Shown: in pieces, positions 41,945 through 50,905 of the stretch
Position numbering within the stretch: position 1 is the first letter of the stretch
Layout of the letters: every line of letters begins with the position of its first letter
Assembly: GCA_036389275.1 (NCBI GenBank)
Contig: DASVQE010000044.1
Coordinates: 1-64,000, forward strand
From: QHVT01 sp036389275
GTDB lineage: Bacteria; Acidobacteriota; Thermoanaerobaculia; Gp7-AA8
Direction of reading: 5' to 3'
Length of the DNA: 64,000 nucleotides
Program-made: the position numbers and the translations under genes
Notes under the pieces: model-generated
What the model saw: only the letters and a program-made list of their open reading frames with translations
Database searches by the model: none
What the model was told of the DNA's origin: nothing

Positions 41945-43010
41945 TCAGCGGCTCCCGAGACGTTCCGCGGCGAGGATGGTGCCCTCGACGCGTGCGCGGA
42001 TCTTCGCGAAGGCGGTGTCGCGCGTAGTGGACGTGTCGTCGCTGAATGGCGAGAAACCGCAGTCGTCGGTCGTGCCGAGCTGCGCGACCGGGATGTACTC
42101 GGCGGCCTCCAGCACGCGCGCGCAGACTTCCTCCGGCGTCTCGACGTGCGGATCGATCGGCGAGACGACGCCGACGAAGACGCGATGCTCCGGCTTCATG
42201 AATTTGCGGATGTTCTGCAGCACCTCAACGCGGTCTTTCTCGGCCGCGAGTGCGATGTAGAAGTTGCCCGCCTTGAGTTGGAAGAGGCCGGGCAGCAGAT
42301 CGGCGTAATCGACTTCGGCGCTGTGCGTCGAGTGGCGATCGCCGCCGGGACAGGTATGCACGCCGATGCGCGAGCGCTCCTCCGCGGTGAAACGGCAAAG
42401 GGCGAGGTTGTTCAGATCGATGAAGCTGTTCAGCAGCTCGCCCGACGGATCGATCTTCACCGCGAACCGCGCCTCGGTGAAATCGATCTGCACCTTGTAC
42501 GCGCCCATCTGCAAGCAGCGGCGGATTTCCGTCTCGTGCTCGCCCACGAGGTCCTCGATGAATCTGCTCGCGCGAATAGTCGGCGATGCCGTCGGCCGGA
42601 TACATGAGGCTCAGTGCCGAGGGCGAGATGACGGCCTGTTTGAGCGGCTTGTGCGCGAACTGCTGCGCGACGTCGCGATACGTATCGGCGAGCCGCCTGT
42701 AGCGAAACGGGCCGGCGGTGAGCCGCGGCATCCGCGGCGTGTGACCGCCGGAGAACGGGATCTTGAAACCGTCCGGTGCGGTGTTCGGCAGATCGTGCAC
42801 CGAGTACGTCCAGAAGTTGTGGTACTTGCGCTGCTCGCCGTCGGTGATGACAGGCGAGCCGGTCGCCTCGAATCGCGCGACCGTGTCACGGATCGCCGCC
42901 TCGTACATCGGATCGAGAGCCGGATCATCGGCGTTGCCGTCGGCCACCGCCTGGATGAGCTCCAGAGGGCGCGGAATGCTTCCGATCGGCTCCGTCGGGA
43001 TGATCAACAT
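41945..43010 (-). pseudogene. Cobalamin-independent methionine synthase-like (MetE C-terminal type), frameshifted
   Basis: The N-terminal part is read from ATG 43010 (GGGGAG upstream) in one frame up to ..ADYSREQ. The rest continues in another frame, FIEDLVGEHETEIRRC.., to the stop at 41945. Removing one base near 42563 restores a continuous protein of about 355 residues. Family marks: GSIPRP near the N-terminus, ITDGEQ, VQIDFTEARFAVK, and the zinc site HTCPGGDRHS. Full MetE is about 750 residues; this is the short archaeal-type or methyltransferase-like form. A single-base insertion may be a real mutation or a sequence error. Confidence 0.8.
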
Positions 43011-43122
43011 GGGGAAATACTCCCCTTTTTGACAGCTCTCTCACGGCGAGTTGTCAGGGAAGTCGGAAAGAGCGCGTGCAAAACAGGCAGCGCTGCTTCC
43101 GTTCTTGCATAGAAGCCGGGCA

Positions 43123-46100
43123 ATGTCAGGCCCGGAGTCGGCGAACTCGAGCACAGCGGAAATGCGCGTCGACACCGGCGCGATGACCGCGGCTTCCGTC
43201 GCGCGCGCGCTGCGCGATCTGTCGATGCTGACGCGCACCACCGTCGCCGGCAGAGAGCTGCGCGACGAGATCGTCGAGCACGCCCGCCGCTTCTTCGGCG
43301 CGGACGCGGTCGCCATGTGGCGCCTCGAGTCGCGCGAGCGCGTGTGGCGCATTGCGGCCACCTCCGGCTTGTCCACCGACTACTCGACCTTCGCAATCGA
43401 GGCGCCCGCGGACAACGACGTCGCGGCGATCCTGCCCGGGCCACTGCTCATCGCCGATGCGCGGGCGTGGCCGCTCGTCGATGCGCGCCGCGCGCTGTAC
43501 GACGCGGAAAAAATCGCGTCGTTTCTCGTCCTGCCGCTGACCATTCGCGGCGAGACCGCCGGAACGATCACCTGTTACTACCGCAGTCCCAAGAGCGTAG
43601 CGAGCGAGGCGGAGCTCGACGCGGCGGCAGCATTCGGCCAGATCGCTTCGATCGCGCTCTCGACCGAACGGTACGACCAACTCGCGGACGTGGCGCGTGA
43701 CGTCGCCGGCCGGCTCGACCTCGACGCCGTCGTGCAGCGCATCACCGACGCCGCGACCACGCTCACCGGCGCGCAGTTCGGCGCCTTCTTCTACAACGTC
43801 ATCCGCGCGGACGGCGAGGCGTACACGCTCTACACGATCTCCGGCGTGCCGCGCGAACACTTCTCTAAGTTCCCGATGCCACGCAACACGCCGGTCTTCG
43901 CGCCGACGTTCGCCGGCACCGGCATCATGCGCAGCGCGAACATCCTCAAAGATCCGCGCTACGGAAAGAACGCGCCGTACAACGGCATGCCGGCGGGACA
44001 CCTGCCCGTCGTGAGCTACCTGGCCGTACCGGTGAAGTCGCGGACGGGCGAAGTGCTCGGCGGGCTGTTCTTCGGTCATCCGGAGGAAAGCGTCTTCGGT
44101 GAGACGGAGGAAAAGATCGCCGAGGCGCTGGCCGGCCATGCGGCGGTCGCGCTCGACAACGTCCGGCTGTACGAATCGCTCGAGCGTGATCGCGCGGCAC
44201 TGCGCAAAGAGGAGCGGCGCTATCGCTCGCTCGTGCTGGCCACGCCGACGCGGCAGGCCATCGCCACCGTTTCCGCCGACGGCACCGTGCAGCCGTCGCC
44301 GTCGTGGCAGGAGATCACCGGACAGACCGCGGACGAGATGCGCGGCCGCGGGTGGCTCGACGCCGTCCATCCGGCGCATGCGGCGCGCGTTGCCGAGGCG
44401 TGGGACGCCGCGCTCAGCGCCGGCAAGGTGTACGAAGACGAATACCTGCTGCGGCAGGCGGACAACTCGTATCGCTGGTTCGTCGACAAGACGGTGCCGA
44501 TCGTCGGCGACGACGGCCGCATCGAGGAATGGATCGGCACCGCCATCGACGTGCACGAGCAACATGTCGCGCAGGAAGGTCTCGCGTTCCTGGCGAAGGC
44601 GAACGAGATCTTCGCCTCGTCACTCGACTATCGCGACACGCTGAAGAACGTCACCTTTCTGGCGGTGCCGCGGATCGCCGACTGGTGCGCCGTCGACATG
44701 GCGGCAGACGCCGGCGATCAGTTGCGGAACCGGCTCGCGGTCGCGCACGCCGATCCGGCGAAGATCGCGCTGGCCGAGGAGTTTTACCGGAAGTTCCCGC
44801 CCGATCCGGAGACCGATGCGATTTACCGGGTCATGCGCACCGGAACCTCGGAGCTCGTCCCGTTCGTACCGGATGAGATGCTCGCGCAGACCGCGCGCAG
44901 CGAGGAGCATCTGCGGATGATGCGCGCCCTCGGCGTGATGTCGTTCATGATCGTCCCGCTCCGTTCGCGCGGCGAGGTGGTCGGCACGATGACGTTCGTC
45001 GCGTCGGACCGCCGCTACTCGGAGCGCGATCTCGCGCAGGCGGAGGAGCTCGCGTACCGCGCCTCGATCGCCATCGAGAACGCGCGGCTCTACAGCGCCG
45101 CGCAAACCGCGAACCGCGCGAAGGACGAGTTCCTGGCGACGCTGTCGCACGAGCTGCGGACTCCGATGACGGCGGTCCTCGGCTGGTCGCGCATGCTCAA
45201 GCTCGGCCTGAGCGACGCCGAGGCGCAGGTGGCCATCGACGCGATCGAGCAGAGCGCCAGCGCGCAGGCGCAGCTCATCGAAGACGTGCTCGACGTGTCG
45301 CGGATCATGTCGGGAAAACTCACCTTCGAGCCTCGCCCCACCGACATGCGCACGGTGGCGCAGGCCGCGATCACGACCGTCCATCCGGCGGCGGTGGCGA
45401 AAGGCATCGAGATCCTCACCGCGATTCCGCCGATGCTGCCGCCGATCCCCGGCGACGAAGGACGCCTGCAGCAGATCGTCTGGAACCTGCTCGCGAACGC
45501 GATCAAGTTCACACCGCGCGGCGGATCGGTCACGCTGCGCCTCGCGCATGAAGGATCGGTCGTGCGCTTGATCATCTCCGACACCGGCGAAGGAATCGAT
45601 CGCGCGTTTCTGCCGTACGTCTTCGAGCCGTTCCGGCAGGCCGACAGCTCGACCACGCGGCCGCACGGCGGGATCGGCCTCGGTCTGGCCATCGTCCGCT
45701 CGCTCGTCGAGATGCACGGCGGCCGCATCCGCGTCACGAGCGAAGGAAAAGGACATGGCGCGACCTTCACGCTGGAGCTCCCGGTGCTCGAGGCGGCGCC
45801 GGCGATCGCCGCATCGATGTCCGAACGCGCGGTGCTCCCGGCGGCCTCCGACACGCTGCCTGCGCTGACCGACGTCACCGTACTGGTCGTCGACGACCAG
45901 CCGTTCACCCGCGACGTCGTCGCGGCGATTCTCCGGCGCACCGGCGCGGCTGTGCAGACCGCATCCTCGGTTCGCGAAGCGCTGCAGGTCTTCCGCAAGC
46001 TCGAGCCGCAGATCGTCGTCTGCGACATCGCCATGCCGGACGAGGATGGATACGTCTTTCTCCGCGAAGTGCGCGCACGACCCGATGGGCTGCGCACGAC

Positions 46101-46242
46101 ACCGATCCTCGCGCTGACCGCGTTCGGACGGCCTGAGGATCGGCTACTCGCCCTGAATGCCGGTTTCGACGCTTACCTCAAGAAACCGGTCGACCCGGCG
46201 GAGCTGGCGCAGTCGGTCCAGCGTCTGACGGCGGGTCGGTAG
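43123..46242 (+). CDS. Large hybrid histidine kinase, GAF-GAF-PAS-GAF-HisKA-HATPase-REC
   Basis: 1039 residues from ATG 43123. Two N-terminal GAF domains (about 25-190, 195-355; FGADAVAMWRLESRER, GAQFGAFFYNVIR.., VPVKSRTGEVLGGLFFGH), a PAS domain (about 365-490: ATVSADGTVQPSPSWQEITG), a third GAF (about 500-655), HisKA (DEFLATLSHELRTPMTAVLGW), HATPase_c (QIVWNLLANAIKF, DTGEGIDRA, GIGLGLAIVRSL), receiver (LVVDDQPFTRDVV, VVCDIAMPDEDGY, YLKKPVDPAEL). Cytosolic, with several small-molecule or redox sensing modules. The final receiver could hand phosphate to the stand-alone regulators downstream. Confidence 0.9.
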   Translation: MSGPESANSSTAEMRVDTGAMTAASVARALRDLSMLTRTTVAGRELRDEIVEHARRFFGADAVAMWRLESRERVWRIAATSGLSTDYSTFAIEAPADNDVAAILPGPLLIADARAWPLVDARRALYDAEKIASFLVLPLTIRGETAGTITCYYRSPKSVASEAELDAAAAFGQIASIALSTERYDQLADVARDVAGRLDLDAVVQRITDAATTLTGAQFGAFFYNVIRADGEAYTLYTISGVPREHFSKFPMPRNTPVFAPTFAGTGIMRSANILKDPRYGKNAPYNGMPAGHLPVVSYLAVPVKSRTGEVLGGLFFGHPEESVFGETEEKIAEALAGHAAVALDNVRLYESLERDRAALRKEERRYRSLVLATPTRQAIATVSADGTVQPSPSWQEITGQTADEMRGRGWLDAVHPAHAARVAEAWDAALSAGKVYEDEYLLRQADNSYRWFVDKTVPIVGDDGRIEEWIGTAIDVHEQHVAQEGLAFLAKANEIFASSLDYRDTLKNVTFLAVPRIADWCAVDMAADAGDQLRNRLAVAHADPAKIALAEEFYRKFPPDPETDAIYRVMRTGTSELVPFVPDEMLAQTARSEEHLRMMRALGVMSFMIVPLRSRGEVVGTMTFVASDRRYSERDLAQAEELAYRASIAIENARLYSAAQTANRAKDEFLATLSHELRTPMTAVLGWSRMLKLGLSDAEAQVAIDAIEQSASAQAQLIEDVLDVSRIMSGKLTFEPRPTDMRTVAQAAITTVHPAAVAKGIEILTAIPPMLPPIPGDEGRLQQIVWNLLANAIKFTPRGGSVTLRLAHEGSVVRLIISDTGEGIDRAFLPYVFEPFRQADSSTTRPHGGIGLGLAIVRSLVEMHGGRIRVTSEGKGHGATFTLELPVLEAAPAIAASMSERAVLPAASDTLPALTDVTVLVVDDQPFTRDVVAAILRRTGAAVQTASSVREALQVFRKLEPQIVVCDIAMPDEDGYVFLREVRARPDGLRTTPILALTAFGRPEDRLLALNAGFDAYLKKPVDPAELAQSVQRLTAGR

Positions 46243-46268
46243 AGACCGCGCCGGAGTACGATGAGGCA

Positions 46269-47003
46269 ATGCCCTACAACCTGACGCGCTTCGGATTCAC
46301 CGAGATGATGGATTGCCGCGGGCGCATTCGCGACCTCTATGCGCACGATCCGGCGACGCTCGAAGAGGTCGCCGAGCGCGCGGTCGAGTTCTTCCGCGGC
46401 GAGCTGGTCGACGACGAAGGGCAGCCGGCGTGTGCGCTGGTGCGTTTCTTCAAGACGCATCCATACCGCGATTTGCCGGAGGATCTGCAGGCGGTGGTGC
46501 GCGACTCGTCTCCCGACGCGGAATCGATTCCTCACCTGCGCTGCCTGACGCTCATCGCCACGCGCGGCGACGAGGAGGATTGGAACTCGCGGCTGACGTC
46601 GCGCGGCCATCGCGCCATTCCGCTCATGAGCGTGGAAATGGTCCAGCAGGCGCCGATGATCGCGCAGCTCATCACGCAGCTCGGCCTACCGATCGCGAAT
46701 GTCGTGCGGCCGTCGCGCGCGCTGCTCCTCGACCAGGAGCAGACCGCACACAACGTCTTCTACGTGCCGCGCGCGCTCGGCAGTCCGCACATCGTGGCGC
46801 AGGAAGAGTTCGTGGTGCGCCACGGCATCCAGTCGGTGGTCGGTTTCGGCGGCCTGCTCGCTTCCGGCGATCTCTTCGCCGTGATCCTCTTCTCGAAGGT
46901 GCCGATCTCACCCGACGCGGCCGATCAGTTCCGGGTGGTCGGTCTCAACCTGAAGATTGCGATCCTGCCGTTCGCGCGGAAGCCGCTCTTCCGCGATCAG
47001 TGA
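46269..47003 (+). CDS. Hypothetical protein next to the hybrid kinase
   Basis: 244 residues starting 26 nt after the kinase stop, so probably co-transcribed. Mixed alpha/beta with no signal peptide; blocks include ACALVRFFKTHPYRDLP, LRCLTLIATRGDEEDW, SVVGFGGLLASGDLFAVILFSK and GLNLKIAILPF. The ends resemble sensory regulatory domains found with histidine kinases, but I cannot name the family. Its last 7 bp overlap the convergent ribokinase gene. Confidence 0.65.
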   Translation: MPYNLTRFGFTEMMDCRGRIRDLYAHDPATLEEVAERAVEFFRGELVDDEGQPACALVRFFKTHPYRDLPEDLQAVVRDSSPDAESIPHLRCLTLIATRGDEEDWNSRLTSRGHRAIPLMSVEMVQQAPMIAQLITQLGLPIANVVRPSRALLLDQEQTAHNVFYVPRALGSPHIVAQEEFVVRHGIQSVVGFGGLLASGDLFAVILFSKVPISPDAADQFRVVGLNLKIAILPFARKPLFRDQ

Positions 47004-47929
47004 TCGCGCCGCGCGGCGATCCAGCCGTCGAGCTCCGCGCGCGCCGGCAGCGCCGATTGCGCGCCGAGGCCGCGCGTCGCCAGCGCGGCGGCAGCGGAGG
47101 CGAAGAGCGCTGCTTCGCGCAGTTGCATGCCTTCGACGAGAGCGACGGCCAGCGCGCCGACCAGCGCGTCGCCGGCGCCGGTCGGGTCGATCGCGGCGAC
47201 GTCGTGCAGCGGCAGGAAGACCTCCTCGGTGCGCGACGCGAACAGATTGCCGTCCGGCCCGGCCTCGATCGCAACCATCGCCGATCCCATTTCCAGGAGC
47301 CGCGCCGCCGCGCCGCGCGCCGATGGAAGATCGCGCACGTTGATTCCGGTCAGCGCGGTTGCTTCCGACGCATTCGGCTTCACGACCGCGGCCGCGGCCA
47401 GGAGCTCCCGCGGCAACGTTCGCACGGGCGACGGGTCGACGATGAGCAGCACGTCGCGATCGTGGATCGCTTCGACCACGCACAGCACCGTTTCGACGGC
47501 GATCTCGAATTGCACGAGTACGACGCGTGCGGCGGCGAGGAGCGGCGCGGCGGCGGCGATCGTGTCGCGGGTGACGCACGCATTCGCGCCGGGATAGACG
47601 ACGGTCTGCTTCTCGCCGCGATCGTCCTTCTGAATGACGACGGTGCCGGTCGCGCCGGGTGCGCGTACGACGCATTCGGTGTCGACGCCTTCGGCCGTGA
47701 GCGTTGCCAGCGCGACGTCGCCGGCGGGATCGGTGCCGACTGCTCCGACGAGTGCGACGCGTCCGCCGAGGCGCGCCGCCGCCACGGCCTGATTCGCTCC
47801 CTTGCCCCCGAGACCCTGATGCAGCTCGCGCGCGATCGTGCAGCGCCCGGCCGCGGGGAGTGCAGAGGTGCGGAGGATGATGTCGGTGGCGATCCCGCCG
47901 ACGCTGACGATCTCCGCGACGCGCGTCAC
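46997..47929 (-). CDS. rbsK: Ribokinase (PfkB family)
   Basis: 310 residues with a GTG start overlapping the upstream stop. PfkB signature 1 region (GGKGANQAVAAARLG) and signature 2 with the catalytic Asp (DPTGAGDALVGALA). VGAVGTDPAGDVALATL and VKPNASEATALTG are typical of ribokinases. It phosphorylates ribose or a related sugar with ATP in the cytosol. No ribose transporter is nearby. Confidence 0.9.
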   Translation of the reverse strand: MTRVAEIVSVGGIATDIILRTSALPAAGRCTIARELHQGLGGKGANQAVAAARLGGRVALVGAVGTDPAGDVALATLTAEGVDTECVVRAPGATGTVVIQKDDRGEKQTVVYPGANACVTRDTIAAAAPLLAAARVVLVQFEIAVETVLCVVEAIHDRDVLLIVDPSPVRTLPRELLAAAAVVKPNASEATALTGINVRDLPSARGAAARLLEMGSAMVAIEAGPDGNLFASRTEEVFLPLHDVAAIDPTGAGDALVGALAVALVEGMQLREAALFASAAAALATRGLGAQSALPARAELDGWIAARRDH

Positions 47930-48684
47930 TCCGGCTGCGGCCTCGCCCGGTCGGTCACGTCGATGCTCAGGCTCAATACGCCGGAGACCTTGCCGTCGAA
48001 GTCGCGCGCGGGCTGGTAGCTGACATCGAACCAGCCGTCCTCCGGCACTCCGTCGCCGTCGCGGTCGAAGCGCACGTGGAGGTTGCGAGCGTGGAACTCG
48101 CGGCCGTTTTGGTAAACGTCGTCGATGATCCGGAACAGCTCTTCGTCCTCGATGTCCGGCAGTGCTTCGCGAATCGGTTTGCCCTCGATCGTGCGTCCGC
48201 CGATGAGTTGGCGGCCGAACTCATTGATGTACTCGATGACGTGTTTCGGACCGCGCATGATCGTGATCGCCACCGGCGCTTTCTCGAAGACGTTGCGCAG
48301 ATAGACGCGCTCCGCTTCGCGCCGGATCAGCCACTGGCGGTCGGTGACGTCGCGCATGAACAGCCCTGCGCCGCCGCGGCCGGTGGGGACGACCTTCACG
48401 TCGTGCCAGGTGTACTGCGTCGGATAGAACACGGCGAGCTCGATCCGCTGCTCCTGCTGAATGGCGGCGACGACCTGCGGCCATTGGTGCGCGCGCGTTG
48501 CGTCGGGGACGACGTCGGTGAAGATCTGGCCGATCGCTTCCGCGCGATTCTTCCGGAGGAGCCGCTCGGCGTTGGCGTTCATGAAGCGGATGCGGAGATC
48601 CGCGTCGACCTGCACGTACGCTTCGATGATCGAGTCGATGATGAGTTCGGGTGCGAGCAATCCGTCTCCTTCTGCGGCAGGCAT
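47926..48684 (-). CDS. Tandem PAS-domain protein without kinase
   Basis: 252 residues from ATG 48684; the frame extends to 48747. Two PAS domains: about 12-115 (ILDS-like IIDSIIEAYVQVDADLRIRFMN, PTQYTWHDVKVVP) and about 128-245 (NVFEKAPVAITIMRGPKHVIEYIN, WFDVSYQPARDFDG). It ends after the second PAS with no HisKA, GGDEF or other output, so it may feed a partner kinase. It overlaps the ribokinase start by 4 nt. Confidence 0.8.
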   Translation of the reverse strand: MPAAEGDGLLAPELIIDSIIEAYVQVDADLRIRFMNANAERLLRKNRAEAIGQIFTDVVPDATRAHQWPQVVAAIQQEQRIELAVFYPTQYTWHDVKVVPTGRGGAGLFMRDVTDRQWLIRREAERVYLRNVFEKAPVAITIMRGPKHVIEYINEFGRQLIGGRTIEGKPIREALPDIEDEELFRIIDDVYQNGREFHARNLHVRFDRDGDGVPEDGWFDVSYQPARDFDGKVSGVLSLSIDVTDRARPQPE

Positions 48685-48992
48685 GATAACGGGCGTCAGA
48701 CGCGTACAACGCGTGGACCGCGAGCTGACCGAGATGATCACGCGCACGGCGGCGATGGCGATCGAGCAGGAGCGGCGCGCGCGCGCTTCGGCGTAACGCG
48801 TTCCCGCAAACCTCCGCTCAACGATTGTGCCGGGACGACCCGCCGCCGCGGGAGGTGTGCCGCGCGGCAGCGGATCGGCGCACTCTCGGAGCTCTCTGCG
48901 CGCGCGGTTCGCGTTGCAAGCGACGTGCGCGGGCTGGCGCAGAAGTTCTCGAAGTCCGTGGCCCGCGCAGCAGCGACTCGCAGCGCCTGCGC
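48685..48992. other. Region without a convincing gene
   Basis: About 300 bp between the PAS gene and the ribbon-helix-helix-like fragment. Overlapping frames are arginine- and alanine-rich and look like noise. The divergent promoter of the PAS-ribokinase pair should lie near 48690-48760; I see no clear boxes. Confidence 0.5.
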
Positions 48993-49160
48993 GTGACCGT
49001 GAAGCTGCCGGACACCATCTTCAGGCGTGCGCGACACGCGGTCTTCGGATCGAAGCACCTGACGCTCGCCGCGCTCGTTGAACGGAGCCTGACCACCTGC
49101 ATCGGGCGCGCGGGTAACGGCATCTGGCGGCTAGGCGCCCATCGATCCTTACCGCGTTGA
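48993..49160 (+). CDS. Ribbon-helix-helix antitoxin-like fragment
   Basis: 55 residues from GTG 48993. VTVKLPDTIFRRARHAV followed by LTLAALVERSLTTCIG has the beta strand and two helices of RHH antitoxins or regulators (compare VTVKLPD-type openings). The tail is short and no toxin gene follows, so it may be a degraded toxin-antitoxin remnant. The stop is 37 nt before the next response-regulator gene. Confidence 0.4.
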   Translation: MTVKLPDTIFRRARHAVFGSKHLTLAALVERSLTTCIGRAGNGIWRLGAHRSLPR

Positions 49161-49197
49161 AAATACTCCCCTTTTGTGAGAGCGTGCCGCTGTCGCC

Positions 49198-49578
49198 GTG
49201 ACGACAGAGCCGAGCAGCTTCCCGATCCTCATCGTCGACGATGACGAACCGACGCAGAAGCTGCTGCGCGCGGTCCTCCGAAGGTGCGGCTACGCGAGCG
49301 AGGTCGCCTCGAACGGCCGGCAGGCGATCCGCCTGCTGCGGGAGAAACGCTACGCCGCGGTGGTTCTCGACATGATGATGCCCGAGGTGAGCGGACCCGA
49401 AGTGGTCGCGTTCCTCGGCACCGCCGCCGAATCCGTTCCGGTCATCATCTGCTCGGCAGCCGGACCGGCCGCGCTGACCGGTTTCGATCCAGCCGTGGTG
49501 AAGGCGATCGTGCGCAAGCCATTCGATATCGAACAGCTCCTGGCGGCCGTGACGGCCGTCGTGCAACCGGCGGAATGA
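49198..49578 (+). CDS. Single-domain response regulator
   Basis: 126 residues from a GTG start. Acidic triad ILIVDDDE, phospho-acceptor Asp in VVLDMMMPEVSG, Ser in IICSAAG, and Lys in IVRKPFDIEQL. No output domain. One of four small receivers within 1.7 kb, likely phosphorelay intermediates for the hybrid kinases. Confidence 0.9.
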   Translation: MTTEPSSFPILIVDDDEPTQKLLRAVLRRCGYASEVASNGRQAIRLLREKRYAAVVLDMMMPEVSGPEVVAFLGTAAESVPVIICSAAGPAALTGFDPAVVKAIVRKPFDIEQLLAAVTAVVQPAE

Positions 49579-49661
49579 CCCCGTCCGGCGAACCGATGAC
49601 ACACTTTCTGCAATAGCAGCAGCCGGCTTCAGCGGGCGGGTCCCCGCGGGCGGAGGTGGAC

Positions 49662-50018
49662 ATGAAAACGTGTGCGGCGCTCATCGTCGAGGACGACGAG
49701 AGTGTTCAGCACCTGCTCGCAACGGTGCTGCGCAAGCATTGCAGCTCGGTCGATCTGGCCGTCGATGGCGAAGCCGCGATCGCGATGGTGCGCGGCGGCT
49801 CCTACGACGTGGTCGTGCTCGATCTCATGCTCCCGAAGGTCAACGGCCTGGCCGTGTCGGAAGCCATTCAGTCGCTGGCGACGAAGCCGAAGGTGATCGT
49901 GCTGTCGGCGATCTCGCGCTACTTTGCCGACCGCTTTCCCGAGGACACGCTCGTGTTGCAGAAGCCGTTCGACATCGACCGGATCGAAGACGTGATCCGC
50001 ACCTTCGTCGGAGGCTGA
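49662..50018 (+). CDS. Single-domain response regulator
   Basis: 118 residues from ATG 49662 with GGAGG about 6 nt upstream. LIVEDDES, VVLDLMLPKVNG (phospho-Asp), VLSAIS, LQKPFDIDRI. No output domain. Its last 100 bp overlap the convergent regulator gene. Confidence 0.88.
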   Translation: MKTCAALIVEDDESVQHLLATVLRKHCSSVDLAVDGEAAIAMVRGGSYDVVVLDLMLPKVNGLAVSEAIQSLATKPKVIVLSAISRYFADRFPEDTLVLQKPFDIDRIEDVIRTFVGG

Positions 50019-50398
50019 GCGCTCTTCAGCGGCTCGCGCAGTCGCGCGACGACCGCGATGAGCTCCTCGATGTCGAAAGGCTTGGAGATGATGGCGCAGA
50101 GATGGTGCAGTCTCTCCTTCGCCGCGGTTTTCGGGAAGGCCGTCATCACGACCGTCTTTTCCATCATGCGCGGCTGGTTCTCGATCAGATGCTCCACCAC
50201 GCCGAAGCCGTCGACGCGCGGCATCATCAGGTCGAGCACCACCGCGTCGAACCTGCCGGCATCGAGCGTGTCGATCGCGTGCTGCCCATCCGACACCTCG
50301 ACCGGATCGAAACCGGCGCGGCGCAGCATCCGGCTCACCAGTGTCCGGATGGCGTCCTCATCGTCCGCGATCAACACCCGCGGCTTTTTCTCGCTCAT
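49919..50398 (-). CDS. Single-domain response regulator
   Basis: 159 residues from ATG 50398. Receiver: LIADDEDAIRTLV, VVLDLMMPRVDGFG, VMTAFPK, IISKPFDIEEL. The domain proper ends near residue 125 (ARLREPL); the remaining 34 residues are the antisense of the neighbouring regulator and may not be conserved. Confidence 0.85.
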   Translation of the reverse strand: MSEKKPRVLIADDEDAIRTLVSRMLRRAGFDPVEVSDGQHAIDTLDAGRFDAVVLDLMMPRVDGFGVVEHLIENQPRMMEKTVVMTAFPKTAAKERLHHLCAIISKPFDIEELIAVVARLREPLKSAQPPTKVRITSSIRSMSNGFCNTSVSSGKRSAK

Positions 50399-50446
50399 GC
50401 TGCTCGTCTCTCTCACCGTTGAGCGGCAACGGTCTTGCGGCCGGGT

Positions 50447-50836
50447 ATGCACATGGAACGCCGATCCACGTACCGCGCATTGACCGTCGAGGACGACGGC
50501 GCCATCCTCAAGCTCGTCAAGATCGTGCTCGAGCGTGAAAACTTCACGGTCGAGGGAGTCGGGAGCGGCGCGGCGGCGATCGATCTGCTCGCGTCAGTCG
50601 CATACGACCTCCTCATCGTCGACCTGATGCTTCCCGAAGTCGGCGGAGAAGAGCTGCTCGGTTTTCTCGAGCAAACGCAGCCACAGTACCTGCGGCGGGT
50701 GGTGGTGACGACGGCCTCTCCCGGCCGGATGAGCTGCGAGTTTCTGCAGCGGATCTGCCGTCTGCTGGCGAAGCCTTTCGACATCGACGAGCTGGTGCTG
50801 ATCGCGAAAGAGTGCGCGCAACCCGACGCCGCGTAA
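50447..50836 (+). CDS. Single-domain response regulator
   Basis: 129 residues from ATG 50447 (50453 also possible). The acidic pocket is LTVEDDGA, then LLIVDLMLPEVGGEELL (phospho-Asp), VVTTASP, LLAKPFDIDEL. No output domain. The divergent neighbour starts 49 nt away, so the two share a promoter region. Confidence 0.86.
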   Translation: MHMERRSTYRALTVEDDGAILKLVKIVLERENFTVEGVGSGAAAIDLLASVAYDLLIVDLMLPEVGGEELLGFLEQTQPQYLRRVVVTTASPGRMSCEFLQRICRLLAKPFDIDELVLIAKECAQPDAA

Positions 50837-50847
50837 CGCTTGCCTGA

Positions 50848-50875
50848 TAGTCAATAAACAGCGAAAAATTGACTA
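50848..50875. promoter_or_regulatory. Inverted-repeat operator candidate before the XRE gene
   Basis: TAGTCAAT (50848-50855) and ATTGACTA (50868-50875) are exact reverse complements, with centres 20 bp apart (two helical turns) in an AT-rich patch 31 bp before ATG 50906. It suits autoregulation by the XRE-type protein; TTGACT may also serve as a -35 box. Confidence 0.55.
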
Positions 50876-50905
50876 ATTGGCTGCAGACGTGCATTGCGTC
50901 GATGC

